64,000 nucleotides of DNA, from the NCBI GenBank assembly GCA_902491575.1, contig CABUID010000004.1:1-64000 (forward strand), given 5' to 3'. The position numbers and the translations under genes are program-made. Below the pieces are notes generated by a model. It did not search any database. It was not told where the DNA came from and worked only from the letters and a program-made list of their open reading frames with translations. Source of the DNA: an uncultured Bacillota bacterium. Lineage in GTDB: Bacteria > Bacillota_I > Bacilli_A > RFN20 > CAG-631. Below are positions 7,462 through 16,241 of the stretch, in pieces (position 1 is the first letter of the stretch; each line of letters begins with the position of its first letter).

Positions 7462-9207
7462 ATGAAAAAAGAAATTTTATTATTAACTATATTATTAACA
7501 TGCTCAATATGTACCTTAGGAAAAAACAATAAAACTAACTTTATTGCTGAAAATAACTTTGAAAAATCATTTCAATATGATGATGGATTATACTATGCAG
7601 TAGAACCTAGTAATAGTGGTTTTAGTAAAGAAATCTATGATAATTCTTATAAAGAGTTTATTCAACCAAGACAAGTTATTCAACCAGAAACTCCAAAAAC
7701 TGAAGATATTTATATTGCAAATCCATCTTTTATGTACAAATATTACAAGAATTTAGGAGACAATATTTTAACAAATCATTTAGGAATATGTGGATATACT
7801 GCCATTGCAATGTTCTTGTCTTATTACGATACTTATTGGAACGATGATTTTATATTAGAAAACTATGATTCTGATCAAACAAGGATTACTGAATCAACAT
7901 TTAATAATTATAATCATCAATCACCAGGTGTCAAAAATACTTTATCAACTTCGCCATATATTTCTACTTTGAAAAATAAAATTAAAAAAACCGGAATAAC
8001 GGATGAAGATTCTATTGAATTTAAGGAAGCCTTAGATCGTGAAATAATGACAGTAGTAAAAAAAGAAATAGATAATGATAGTTTTGCAGGAAAATTATTC
8101 TCAATTGGTATTGCGAATGGTTCAATAACTCCCCACTATAATCTTGAAGAGTATAAATACTCTGTTGAACAACCTGATAACAGCAATATTGCAAATGAAG
8201 GTTATCTAAGTGGAATTGGTGTAAATAATGGTATTATGAATAATGTGCTATCAGATTATATTAATAAAAATGAAAGAATTAATGGAAAAGTAAGTATTGT
8301 AACATCCAAATTAGAAAATGATAGTGCTTCAGAAAAAAATAGAATTCGTAATGAAATTGTTAACTTAGTAAAGGCGGGAAAGCCAGTCTTAATGGGTGGA
8401 GATGGGTTTGATGATAAAAATAATAATGGAATTCAAGACAATTATGGAGAAAATGACCCAAGAAATGAAAATGGCTTTGGACATGTTGTTATAGCTTATT
8501 ACTATGATATAACAACCGATACTTTATATGGTAATATGGGATGGGGTTCTTCACAATCATTTAGAAATTTGGATGAATATTTTAATATACAAATGTCAGA
8601 TTATTGGAGCTTAAATATATCAGAAGATTTGCCACAATCCTATACAAACAATTATTATTTTACTGATAAAAACACAATTTATTGTCCTTATAAAAATAGC
8701 AAATACAATACATTAGCACCTATTGAATATGAGTTTCCAGAAAGTTATGGAAAAGGACTTTCTATATCATCAACAATTTCACTCCCAAATTCTAATGATA
8801 CTGTGGATATCGCTTTCAATAGATTTAGAACAGGCTATATTGAAAAAGAATGTATTAATCTATCACCTAGATTATTAAATGAAGGAACTGCATATTTAGA
8901 ATATAAATTTTCTAAAAAAGTTAAAAGAATAAATGTTGATTTATCTTTTTGGAGTTCAACCGAATTTATTACAAGCAAAGATTCAGAGTATTTAATTCAA
9001 TACTCAATAGACGGAGTTTGGTTTACAACTAAAAATTTATGGACAGATGTAAATCTATCCAAAGATAGAAAAAAACCTACTAACGTTGAAGTAGAATTTC
9101 CTGAAAGTATTTCAAATTTTAGATTTTATGCTAAAACTGAGCCAATTGGTGATAGAAATAAAGGGAGACTCTCAATTTTCGATATGCGAATTGTTTACGA
9201 TAATTAA
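7462..9207 (+). CDS. Secreted papain-fold cysteine-peptidase-like protein
   Basis: 581 residues with an N-terminal signal segment (about 1-20). The region LGICGYTAIAMFLSYYD (108-124) has the CGxTA layout of papain-like C39/C10-type enzymes, with Cys110 as candidate nucleophile. GFGHVVIAYYYD supplies His341, and GNMGWGSS supplies Asn358, completing a Cys-His-Asn order. An acidic Asp/Asn-rich loop lies between (314-333). The C-terminal ~170 residues look beta-rich and may be a binding module. Similar 'putative cysteine peptidases' occur in mollicutes and related Firmicutes. Its substrate is unknown. It is cotranscribed with the lipoprotein and ends at a clear terminator. Confidence 0.7.
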   Translation: MKKEILLLTILLTCSICTLGKNNKTNFIAENNFEKSFQYDDGLYYAVEPSNSGFSKEIYDNSYKEFIQPRQVIQPETPKTEDIYIANPSFMYKYYKNLGDNILTNHLGICGYTAIAMFLSYYDTYWNDDFILENYDSDQTRITESTFNNYNHQSPGVKNTLSTSPYISTLKNKIKKTGITDEDSIEFKEALDREIMTVVKKEIDNDSFAGKLFSIGIANGSITPHYNLEEYKYSVEQPDNSNIANEGYLSGIGVNNGIMNNVLSDYINKNERINGKVSIVTSKLENDSASEKNRIRNEIVNLVKAGKPVLMGGDGFDDKNNNGIQDNYGENDPRNENGFGHVVIAYYYDITTDTLYGNMGWGSSQSFRNLDEYFNIQMSDYWSLNISEDLPQSYTNNYYFTDKNTIYCPYKNSKYNTLAPIEYEFPESYGKGLSISSTISLPNSNDTVDIAFNRFRTGYIEKECINLSPRLLNEGTAYLEYKFSKKVKRINVDLSFWSSTEFITSKDSEYLIQYSIDGVWFTTKNLWTDVNLSKDRKKPTNVEVEFPESISNFRFYAKTEPIGDRNKGRLSIFDMRIVYDN

Positions 9208-9222
9208 CAAAATTTAGTTTTA

Positions 9223-9255
9223 AAGGCTCACATGAAAATGTGGGCTTTTCTTTTA
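9223..9255 (+). terminator. Terminator after the peptidase gene
   Basis: GCTCACAT pairs with ATGTGGGC around a short loop (one G.U pair, flanking A-T pairs), followed by TTTTCTTTT. Confidence 0.75.
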
Positions 9256-9619
9256 CTTAAAATACTTTGGTAAATGACTTGATAAATTTTTGCGTTAGAG
9301 TGATTAATTACACGAACTAATTTCAGTTCAGGAAAAATCATTCTTGATAGTATTCATTAGTTAAAAATTTGTTTTACTATACGCCAAGAAATGCGAATTC
9401 TAGAAGAAAATCAAAATACAGAATTGTAAATTTTCGCTATGATGTTAGTTTTAAATGAAGAAAAAAGTATGGGAAAGGTTAGAGCGGAATTAAGTAGATG
9501 AATAAAAATAAAAATCAAAAACTCAGCGTTGAAGAAAAAAATTTATTCAAAAGGAACAAGAATAGAACTTGTAAAAATTGTCTTATGTAGGTTGTAGTAT
9601 AGCTGATTATGACGAAGAA

Positions 9620-9842
9620 GTAGGAGAAAGTGATTTTAGAGTGGCTGCAAGTAATTCCATCTTGTCGTGGACGTGGATACGGATAATATATTGTAAATCA
9701 TTTGCTTTCACATTCACAAGTGCGAGCGATATTTACAACTGTGTTAGGCAAAGTAAATAACAAGATGCACCTTGAAAAAATGCATCACAAGTGTGGCTTT
9801 AATGGTAACGATGTTTGGCATGTTTTATTGAGAAGTGATTAA
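9620..9842 (+). pseudogene. GNAT acetyltransferase, decayed C-terminal half
   Basis: The frame ending with TAA at 9840 reads VILEWLQVIPSCRGRGYG, stop (TAA 9684), YIVNHLLSHSQ and later HHKCGFNGNDVWHVLL. RGRGYG is the acetyl-CoA pyrophosphate-binding motif of GNAT enzymes, and KCGFNGNDVWH is the typical end of one subgroup. The N-terminal half is unrecognisable, and an in-frame stop cuts the core. Confidence 0.6.
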
Positions 9843-9915
9843 ATCATCTAAATTAATAAGTATTACTATTTGCATCTTATTTAGTATTTAATATGTAAAC
9901 AACCTTCTGTAAAAG

Positions 9916-9944
9916 TTGAATATTTGCACATTTTATGATAAAAT
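9916..9944 (+). promoter_or_regulatory. Promoter-like hexamers before the broken fic copy
   Basis: TTGAAT (9916-9921), a 17-bp spacer and TAAAAT (9939-9944). They probably mark the surviving promoter of the decayed gene or of a lost one. Confidence 0.4.
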
Positions 9945-10008
9945 ATATGTAAATAAAATAAAAAGTAGGCAAATAGGAAGAGATATGATTACAAATTTTT
10001 AAAGAATA

Positions 10009-10434
10009 TAATGGTGCTATCATTACTTTTAATGTATAAAAATGATTGATATTTCAAAATATGTTTCTTTTGAAGAACAAATCAATTTATCAAAAGGAAA
10101 TTATTATGAGTCTTTAAAATTATCATCTATTGGTTGGCATGAAAACAATAATGATTATATTCCATTTATAGAAAACTTTCTTTTTACATTATATCTATGT
10201 TACAAAGAACTAGATAAGCGTTTTTTAACTCTTAAGAGTGGAAAAGTTAGTAAGACAAAAAGAATTGAAGAAACTATAATGGCTTCATTTTTACCAATTT
10301 CAAAAAAAGAAATAGAAAACTTGTTACCAGATATTTCTATAACGACAATTGAAAAAGTATTATCAATTAAGCTAAAAGAAGGAAAAATCAAGAAAATTGG
10401 CACAACAAATAATGCTAAATATATAAAAAAATAG
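10009..10434 (+). pseudogene. Second fic-like gene, 3' remnant
   Basis: The intact reading frame from 10042 encodes YVSFEEQINLSKGNYYESL, then a YIPFIENFLFTLY segment and a winged-helix-like tail, matching in order the part of the intact Fic protein after its active site. Just upstream, in a frame one base off, is LSLLLMYKN, which follows the GNGR motif in Fic proteins. The catalytic His motif and everything before it are gone. It is therefore a truncated paralogue, although a product of up to 130 residues from ATG 10042 (winged helix only) cannot be excluded. Confidence 0.65.
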
Positions 10435-10843
10435 AGGTATGCTTTTTTTCTTAAAAAGTATGCAAAAATATAGAGGTATTCAAATTGTATTAAAGTAGTA
10501 TATCTTTGCTAAAAAAATTAGACTAGCACATTTGTATTGCTTTTTTCTTTTTAAGGAGTTTTTTATTGATATAAGAATAAAATTAAAAAGGCATAAATGC
10601 TACTAAGGACTTATTTACTTTGTGTTTATAAAACTGTTGGTTCATCGATTTATAAATATATATGAAATCTTAAAACATATCTTATCATTATGATTTTGAA
10701 TCAAATGCAAATAATAGTCCGTTTTATTTTTAAATATTATGCTAGATTTTATAAAAATATATTAAAACTTCATTAAGCGTATTTATCATTTTTTTCAGTT
10801 AAAACGATTATTTAAAATAATTAATCTATGAAAATTTATAGAA
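10435..10843. other. AT-rich gap, no gene seen
   Basis: About 400 bases with stops in all frames. A short repeated phrase ATAGAGGTAT occurs near 10433 and again about 40 bases later. It marks the boundary between the accessory zone and the ordered metabolic genes. Confidence 0.5.
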
Positions 10844-11233
10844 TTATTTCTTTATATAGCTAAAATATTCTTTTTTTCCTGCTAATATGTCATCATAAAA
10901 TTGTTGTTTGGTATCAATATAATGAATTGAGTTTTCTATTTCTTTTAACTGGATTAGTAAATTTTCCCTTGTCTCCTTTAAAATTTCTTTTCTTTCTGGT
11001 ATGCTTGACTGTCCCATTAAGCATAAATTCATATAATTCTTCATTTCCTTAATACTCATTCCACATTTTTTTAAACATTTTAATCCCAAAATCCAAGCAA
11101 TGTCATTTTCATCAAATACCCGATAATTATTTGAGTCTCTTTTCACATTTGGAATTAATCCTTCATTACAATAATATTTAAGTGTTTGATAATTCAAATT
11201 AACCTTTTTACAAGTTTCTTTCATAGAATACAT
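10844..11233 (-). CDS. MerR-family transcriptional regulator
   Basis: 129 residues, the standard MerR layout: an N-terminal winged helix (METCKKVNLNYQTLKYYCNEGL with the Y-R-x-F/Y motif NNYRVFDEND), then a coiled-coil dimerisation helix. No cysteine cluster of the metal sensors is visible, so a small-molecule or carbonyl signal is more likely. It is divergent from the aldo/keto reductase gene, with a dyad between -35 and -10 of that promoter, so it should control that operon. The AdhR-like/YraB group regulating aldehyde-stress reductases is a plausible relative (inference). Confidence 0.85.
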   Translation of the reverse strand: MYSMKETCKKVNLNYQTLKYYCNEGLIPNVKRDSNNYRVFDENDIAWILGLKCLKKCGMSIKEMKNYMNLCLMGQSSIPERKEILKETRENLLIQLKEIENSIHYIDTKQQFYDDILAGKKEYFSYIKK

Positions 11234-11270
11234 AAATTTTTCATCCTTTCTATAAAAATAAGTATTTCTC

Positions 11271-11301
11271 TTGACCGATAGTAACTATCGAATGATACAA
11301 T
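11271..11301 (+). promoter_or_regulatory. MerR-type promoter and operator
   Basis: TTGACC (11271-11276) and TACAAT (11296-11301) are separated by 19 bp, longer than the usual 17, which is the hallmark of MerR-activated promoters. A perfect 7-bp-arm dyad CGATAGT-A-ACTATCG (11276-11290) lies in the spacer. Activation by untwisting of the DNA by the divergent MerR protein is expected. Confidence 0.8.
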
Positions 11302-11332
11302 TATATCATAAATATTGAAGGAGGCAATGAAA

Positions 11333-12220
11333 ATGGATTTTGTTACACTTTATAATGGAGTAAAAATGCCTATTTTAGGATATGGTGTTTATCAAGTTTC
11401 AAAAGAAGATTGTAAAAGATGTGTATTAGAAGCTATTGAATTAGGATATCGTTTAATTGATACTGCGCAAAGTTACTTCAATGAAGAAGAAGTAGGTGAA
11501 GCCATCTTAGAATGTAAAGTTCCTAGAAATGAATTATTTATTACAACCAAAGTTTGGATTGAACATTATGGGTATGATGAATGTAAAAAATCAGTACTTG
11601 AATCAATGAACAAGTTAAAGGTCGACTATATTGATTTAGTTTTATTACATCAACCTTTTGGTGATTATTATGGCGCTTATAGAGCATTAGAAGATTTATA
11701 CATAGAAGGGAAAATAAAAGCCATTGGTGTTTCTAATTTTTACCCTGATCGATTAGTGGATATATGCAATTTTGCTAAAATAAAACCAATGATAAACCAA
11801 ATCGAAACACATCCTTTGTTTCAAAGAGAAGAAGATTTTCAATGGATGCAAAAATATGGTGTTCAACATGAAGCTTGGGCATCATTTGGCGAAGGTAGAA
11901 AAGGGTTATTTACCAATTCGATTTTAGAAAGCATTGGAAAAAAATATAACAAAACTACGGCTCAAGTGATGTTAAGATGGGCCATTCAAAGAGGTATAGT
12001 TGTTTTGCCAAAATCTATTCATATAGAAAGAATGAAGCAAAACTTTGAAGTTTTTGATTTTCAACTTAGTCAAGAGGATATGAATCAAATTCGTCAATTA
12101 GATACTCATACAAGTTCATTTTTCTCGCATCAAGATCCAGCCATGGTAGAATGGTTTACAAAAATGGTAGAAGAGAGAAAAAAGAACCAAGATCATCAAA
12201 AAGAAAAGAAAAATTGGTAG
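11333..12220 (+). CDS. Aldo/keto reductase (AKR5-type)
   Basis: 295 residues, NAD(P)H-dependent reduction of aldehydes and ketones. Motifs: LGYGVYQV near the start, the catalytic Asp/Tyr region YRLIDTAQSYFNEEEVG, the lysine strand ITTKVW, the His in LVLLHQPF, and IGVSNF. The C-terminal NADPH-binding loop VVLPKSIHIERM is present. The ATG at 11333 is preferred because GAAGGAGG (11317-11324) lies 8 nt upstream. It is first in a two-gene operon with a flavin reductase, controlled by the divergent MerR protein; a role in detoxifying reactive carbonyls is likely. Confidence 0.92.
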   Translation: MDFVTLYNGVKMPILGYGVYQVSKEDCKRCVLEAIELGYRLIDTAQSYFNEEEVGEAILECKVPRNELFITTKVWIEHYGYDECKKSVLESMNKLKVDYIDLVLLHQPFGDYYGAYRALEDLYIEGKIKAIGVSNFYPDRLVDICNFAKIKPMINQIETHPLFQREEDFQWMQKYGVQHEAWASFGEGRKGLFTNSILESIGKKYNKTTAQVMLRWAIQRGIVVLPKSIHIERMKQNFEVFDFQLSQEDMNQIRQLDTHTSSFFSHQDPAMVEWFTKMVEERKKNQDHQKEKKNW

Positions 12221-12230
12221 GTAATAGATA

Positions 12231-12785
12231 ATGAGAAAAAATTTAGGTATTAAAACATTTATTTATCCTCAACCCGTATTAATTATAGGGACTTATGATG
12301 AAAAATTTAATGCAAATGCAATGAATGCAGCATGGGGATGTATTGCAGATTATGATAAAGTGATTGTTTGTTTAGCGAAACATAAATCAACGGATAACAT
12401 TTTATTAAATAAAGATTTTACCATTTCTATTGGGGAAGCTAAACAAGTTAAGGCATGTGATTATGTAGGAATTATCTCTCAAAATGAAGAACCTAACAAA
12501 ATGCTAAAATCCGGCTTTACAACAAGCAAAGCAGAATTTGTAAATGCCCCTATTATCAACGAATTATCCTTATGTTTGGAATGCAGATTAATTAAAATTT
12601 TAGAAGGTGATTTATATTTAGCTAAAATTATAAATGTGAATGCAGATGAATCGATTTTAGATGAAAACAATCATATTTCACTTGAAAAGTTTATACCAAT
12701 TTCTTATGATCCATCCACGCATGGCTATTATAAGGTAGAAGGTAGAATAGGAAATGCTTTTAAAGACGGAAAAGAATTAATCTAA
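12231..12785 (+). CDS. Flavin reductase-like FMN-binding protein
   Basis: 184 residues of the flavoredoxin/flavin reductase type with a split-barrel FMN-binding fold. The N-terminal PVLIIGTYDEKFNANAMNAAW and the later FTISIGEAKQVKACDYVG are typical. It follows the aldo/keto reductase by 10 nt with a GGTAGGTAAT ribosome site and ends at a terminator, so it belongs to the same MerR-controlled operon. It probably supplies or uses reduced flavin in the same stress response. Confidence 0.85.
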   Translation: MRKNLGIKTFIYPQPVLIIGTYDEKFNANAMNAAWGCIADYDKVIVCLAKHKSTDNILLNKDFTISIGEAKQVKACDYVGIISQNEEPNKMLKSGFTTSKAEFVNAPIINELSLCLECRLIKILEGDLYLAKIINVNADESILDENNHISLEKFIPISYDPSTHGYYKVEGRIGNAFKDGKELI

Positions 12786-12820
12786 TATTTAATACAATTT
12801 TTTAAATATTTAAAAATTGA

Positions 12821-12880
12821 AAACTTACGATAACCTTGATTCACTTCTTAAAATTGTTTTGAATTAGGCGTAAGTTTTTT
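12821..12880 (+). terminator. Terminator of the reductase operon
   Basis: AAACTTACG (12821-12829) pairs with CGTAAGTTT (12869-12877). Inner CCT/AGG and GATTC/GAATT pairing shortens the loop, and a T run follows. Confidence 0.65.
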
Positions 12881-13184
12881 TATTCTTTAAATTTGTCTAT
12901 TTTCATGATACTATGTTTTATTTGCTTAAAGAAAAGATTATTTGTATAATTAATATTAAGTGAACCAGAGGTTCTACTATCATTGATAAAATTATGAATA
13001 ACGGTAAAATATCATTTTGGCGCAATAACCTTTCAATCAAACAATCATCCGGTAATTGTATTGGATGAAATATATTCCAAATGGATAGTAATAAATCTTT
13101 CATGGCAATCTGAATCAAATGAATTATACTGAATTTTTATTGGATAGATACTATGTATTATGAAAATGTAATTGAGGTGTTTAC
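12881..13184. other. Gap with a probable coding remnant
   Basis: The frame 12962-13132 on the plus strand reads EPEVLLSLIKL, stop, then ITVKYHFGAITFQSNNHPVI followed by VLDEIYSKWIVINLSW, which has protein-like composition but one internal stop and no start. I cannot name the family. No other structure is evident. Confidence 0.35.
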
Positions 13185-14030
13185 ATGGAACTATTTTTAG
13201 TAAAATCAAACAAAGAATTTAATCAAATATTTAAAGATTATTTAAAAAAAGATGAAATAAAACTTCAACTTTTTTTACGCAATTTATCCAATCATCAAAT
13301 GATAGATGCCACACAAATACGTGGTGGTATCTATACAAATCAAAGTTTAGATTTAATTTTTTTAAATGCCTATCCTTTCAATTTACAAATTTATAGTTTC
13401 ACGAATAATAAAGATGCTTTTTCTCTTCTAGTTGATTATTTAATCAGCCATCATATTTCCATTAATGGTGTTCAAGGTAATTTGAATGATTGTACACTTT
13501 TCATCCAAGAATACAGCAAAAAAACAAACTTAAAGTTTCAATTACATTTTTCAATGAAAATCATGAAGTTAACGAAAGAAACTTTAAAAAAACCCTTAAT
13601 AACAGGTAATTTACGTCAAGCAACAAAAGATGATATTTTTACTATTTTAAAAATTTATCATAAATTTTTAAAAGAAGCTTTAAATGAAACCAAAGATATA
13701 GACTATCTTTATAATGAAATCAATAAAATGATTGAAACAAAGCAATTATATGTTTTTATCAATTCACAAAAACAATTAACATCTTGTATAAAATTAATAC
13801 ATCATTCCTCTAATGGTGGTGCACTATCTTTCGTTTTTACTGCTAAAGAATATCGTAACCTTGGATATGCTAAAGAAATGATTTATTTATTAGCTAATTC
13901 ATTTTTGAAAACAAAAAAATATTTAACATTATTTGTCGACCAAAACAAAACCATTCCAAATAAATTATATATTGGAATGGGCTTTACCTATGAAGAAGAA
14001 AACTATGATTATCGTTTAATTCAAGAATAA
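13185..14030 (+). CDS. GNAT-family N-acetyltransferase
   Basis: 281 residues. The second half holds the GNAT core: LRQATKDDIFTILKIYHKFL as the first strand and helix, a beta stretch with SFVFTAKEYRNLGYAKEM (acetyl-CoA loop, R/Q-x-x-G-x-A type) and the final YIGMGFTYEEENYDYRL. The N-terminal ~130 residues are a family-specific extension as in two-lobed GNAT proteins. Its substrate is unknown. It is preceded by GAGGTG and appears monocistronic; it is convergent with the alpha-galactosidase gene, one base apart. Confidence 0.8.
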   Translation: MELFLVKSNKEFNQIFKDYLKKDEIKLQLFLRNLSNHQMIDATQIRGGIYTNQSLDLIFLNAYPFNLQIYSFTNNKDAFSLLVDYLISHHISINGVQGNLNDCTLFIQEYSKKTNLKFQLHFSMKIMKLTKETLKKPLITGNLRQATKDDIFTILKIYHKFLKEALNETKDIDYLYNEINKMIETKQLYVFINSQKQLTSCIKLIHHSSNGGALSFVFTAKEYRNLGYAKEMIYLLANSFLKTKKYLTLFVDQNKTIPNKLYIGMGFTYEEENYDYRLIQE

Positions 14031-14031
14031 A

Positions 14032-16053
14032 TTATTTTTGAATTTTTAATTGATAGGCATGAGCTCGAGTTTGATTGGTTAATTCATAAACATTTTTGCC
14101 AATAAATTTTAAATTTTTGGTTTTAACGAGTTTTTCTTTTGAATAAATGATTTGTTTTTCATTTGCTTTAATAAAATGAGCATGTAAAACACCATCTTTT
14201 ACTTTTTGTCGAATAACCGGACGGATCGTGGCATTACTTGCTATTACTTGCAAATCTTTTACCGGACTAATCTGTAAAACTTTACAACAATGAGGATTTA
14301 TCCAACAACTATATTCATTTTGGAAAATTCCTTGATAACAATCCTCCCAAAAATCATAAACATGGCTTTCCTTTATTTTTAAATTGTATTTTTTAGGCTT
14401 TTCTTCCCAATTGACTAAAATGTAGACATGTATACCATATTTGTTTTTAAAATCTAATTTGCTAACTAAATGCGATTCCATTAAATCCATAGGTATAGCA
14501 CTATATTGAACATTAGGAAATATCTTATCTATCCTTTCTAGTTGCTTTTCAGTTAAATTTTTTAATTTATCCGAAAGCATAATCGATCCACCACTAGCAG
14601 CGATTAAAGAAATATAAGTTAAAACTTCATCTTCTGTTCGAATGATGTTTTTTAAGCATTCTTCATCTTCGTTTTCATGATTACGAATAATTAAACAATC
14701 TGCATCATTAATGAATAATTTTTGATTCATATAGTATCTTTTTAATGTAGAATTAAAAATATATTGTAAAGATTCAAAATCATCTTGAACATCGCCACTT
14801 ACACGCATATAATCACATAAAGACGACACATATGCTAATGGACAAGTACAAGCAAGAATTTCTCCCTCATCACCGATAGCTTTACGGATAATCTTAAATC
14901 CTTCTTGTAAATTCTTTACCGTATTAAAAGAAGGATCATAATGTCTTCCTGGAGCCAAATGAGAAGTAATAATATCTAATTTAAAATAACGAAATCCATA
15001 TTCATGAGCAAACTTATAAAACAAATCATAAAAATATTTTCGCACTTCAGGATGTGAAAAATCTAAAGATAAATTACCATAAGGTTCATCATTATCCCAA
15101 TTTTTAACAAACCAATCTTTATGATGATGGTAAATATCACTTTCATTATTGGAAGCAAATGGTGCAAACCATAATCCTGGTTTTAAATTTTCTTTTAAAA
15201 TGTCCTTAGCTAATTGTTTTAAATCTTTAAATTTTTCATTATTCGTCCAATTGCACCAATTTATCTGCCATCCATCATCAATTTGAATGTATTTCACAGG
15301 ATATTTTTTATAATTTAAAAGAAAATTTAAATTTTCATAAACATTTTCTTGTTTTACTTGATTATAGTAATAATACCAAGTGCAATAACCAACAGGTGGT
15401 TTTAAATATTTTAAATGTACATTCATATTTTTAGCTATAATGGAAGCAAAAGTTGGCAAACCAGAATAAGCAATATCTTTAAAAAACCCTAAATATATCC
15501 AATCACTTAAAACCTCTTCATTTTCTTGAATATCATGATTCTCCATATGACCGATGATTTTAAAAGAACCATCATGATGAATCCACATTTCATTGAAAAA
15601 TTTTTCATAAGTGATTAATCCAAAAACACCTTGATTTTTCTTTTCGTCTATAAAAGCGATATTATCAACACTATGAATGATTTTACCAGGGGACAAACTC
15701 ATGACTTCTAAAGTCGATTGCATTTCGTTAGCCATATTATTATTTGCATAAACATAATGATTCATTAAGCATTTTTGAAAGTTATGAACATACATTCCTT
15801 GAATAATCAATTCTTTACAACGTTTTAATGGACTTTGTTGATTTTTAAGAGAAACTTGAAATTTAAAACCTTTTTTTTCTTTTAATAACTTTACTTTACA
15901 ATTCGAAGAAAAAGCCACATTATCTTGTACAGTCCAATGATCATCACATTGAAACTTTCCATTTTCATATAAAATAGAAAAAGATAGATGGCTAAAAACC
16001 ATTTTATTTTGATAATAAACACATAATTGATTTTGCTTATAAAGAAATTTCAT
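14032..16053 (-). CDS. GH36-type alpha-galactosidase-like glycoside hydrolase
   Basis: 673 residues, (beta/alpha)8 enzyme of clan GH-D that should hydrolyse alpha-galactosides. Motifs: GYCTWYYYY (about 222-230), YIQIDDGWQ (about 255-263), FKLDIITS with the candidate nucleophile Asp360, and VSGDVQDD with the candidate acid/base Asp421. No signal peptide is seen, so it is cytoplasmic and acts on imported oligosaccharides. ATG at 16053 is chosen because AAGGAGA lies just upstream. The sequence is divergent, so the exact substrate (raffinose, melibiose or host glycan fragment) is open. No transporter is adjacent; the MsmX-type ATPase at 56694 could power one elsewhere. Confidence 0.8.
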   Translation of the reverse strand: MKFLYKQNQLCVYYQNKMVFSHLSFSILYENGKFQCDDHWTVQDNVAFSSNCKVKLLKEKKGFKFQVSLKNQQSPLKRCKELIIQGMYVHNFQKCLMNHYVYANNNMANEMQSTLEVMSLSPGKIIHSVDNIAFIDEKKNQGVFGLITYEKFFNEMWIHHDGSFKIIGHMENHDIQENEEVLSDWIYLGFFKDIAYSGLPTFASIIAKNMNVHLKYLKPPVGYCTWYYYYNQVKQENVYENLNFLLNYKKYPVKYIQIDDGWQINWCNWTNNEKFKDLKQLAKDILKENLKPGLWFAPFASNNESDIYHHHKDWFVKNWDNDEPYGNLSLDFSHPEVRKYFYDLFYKFAHEYGFRYFKLDIITSHLAPGRHYDPSFNTVKNLQEGFKIIRKAIGDEGEILACTCPLAYVSSLCDYMRVSGDVQDDFESLQYIFNSTLKRYYMNQKLFINDADCLIIRNHENEDEECLKNIIRTEDEVLTYISLIAASGGSIMLSDKLKNLTEKQLERIDKIFPNVQYSAIPMDLMESHLVSKLDFKNKYGIHVYILVNWEEKPKKYNLKIKESHVYDFWEDCYQGIFQNEYSCWINPHCCKVLQISPVKDLQVIASNATIRPVIRQKVKDGVLHAHFIKANEKQIIYSKEKLVKTKNLKFIGKNVYELTNQTRAHAYQLKIQK

Positions 16054-16241
16054 ATTTTTCTCCTTATTTTTGTTTTGATAAATTAAGTTTAACATACTTT
16101 TTTTAAAATTTTAATGAAATTCCTATCCTTAAAAATTTTTGACAAGAAAAAAAATAAATTGATATCGAAAAAAAAGGATTTCAATTAAAAATATTGGTTA
16201 AGGTTCTATAAAATATGTTAAAATGATAAAGAGGGTTAAAT

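Noticed and set aside
9578..9760. A 60-codon open frame beginning MSYVGCSIAD
   Set aside because: Its sequence is not protein-like in this frame, while another frame over the same DNA matches a GNAT enzyme end.
12918..13118. A 66-codon minus-strand open frame with hydrophobic end
   Set aside because: No ribosome site and no family; the plus-strand remnant explains the composition better.
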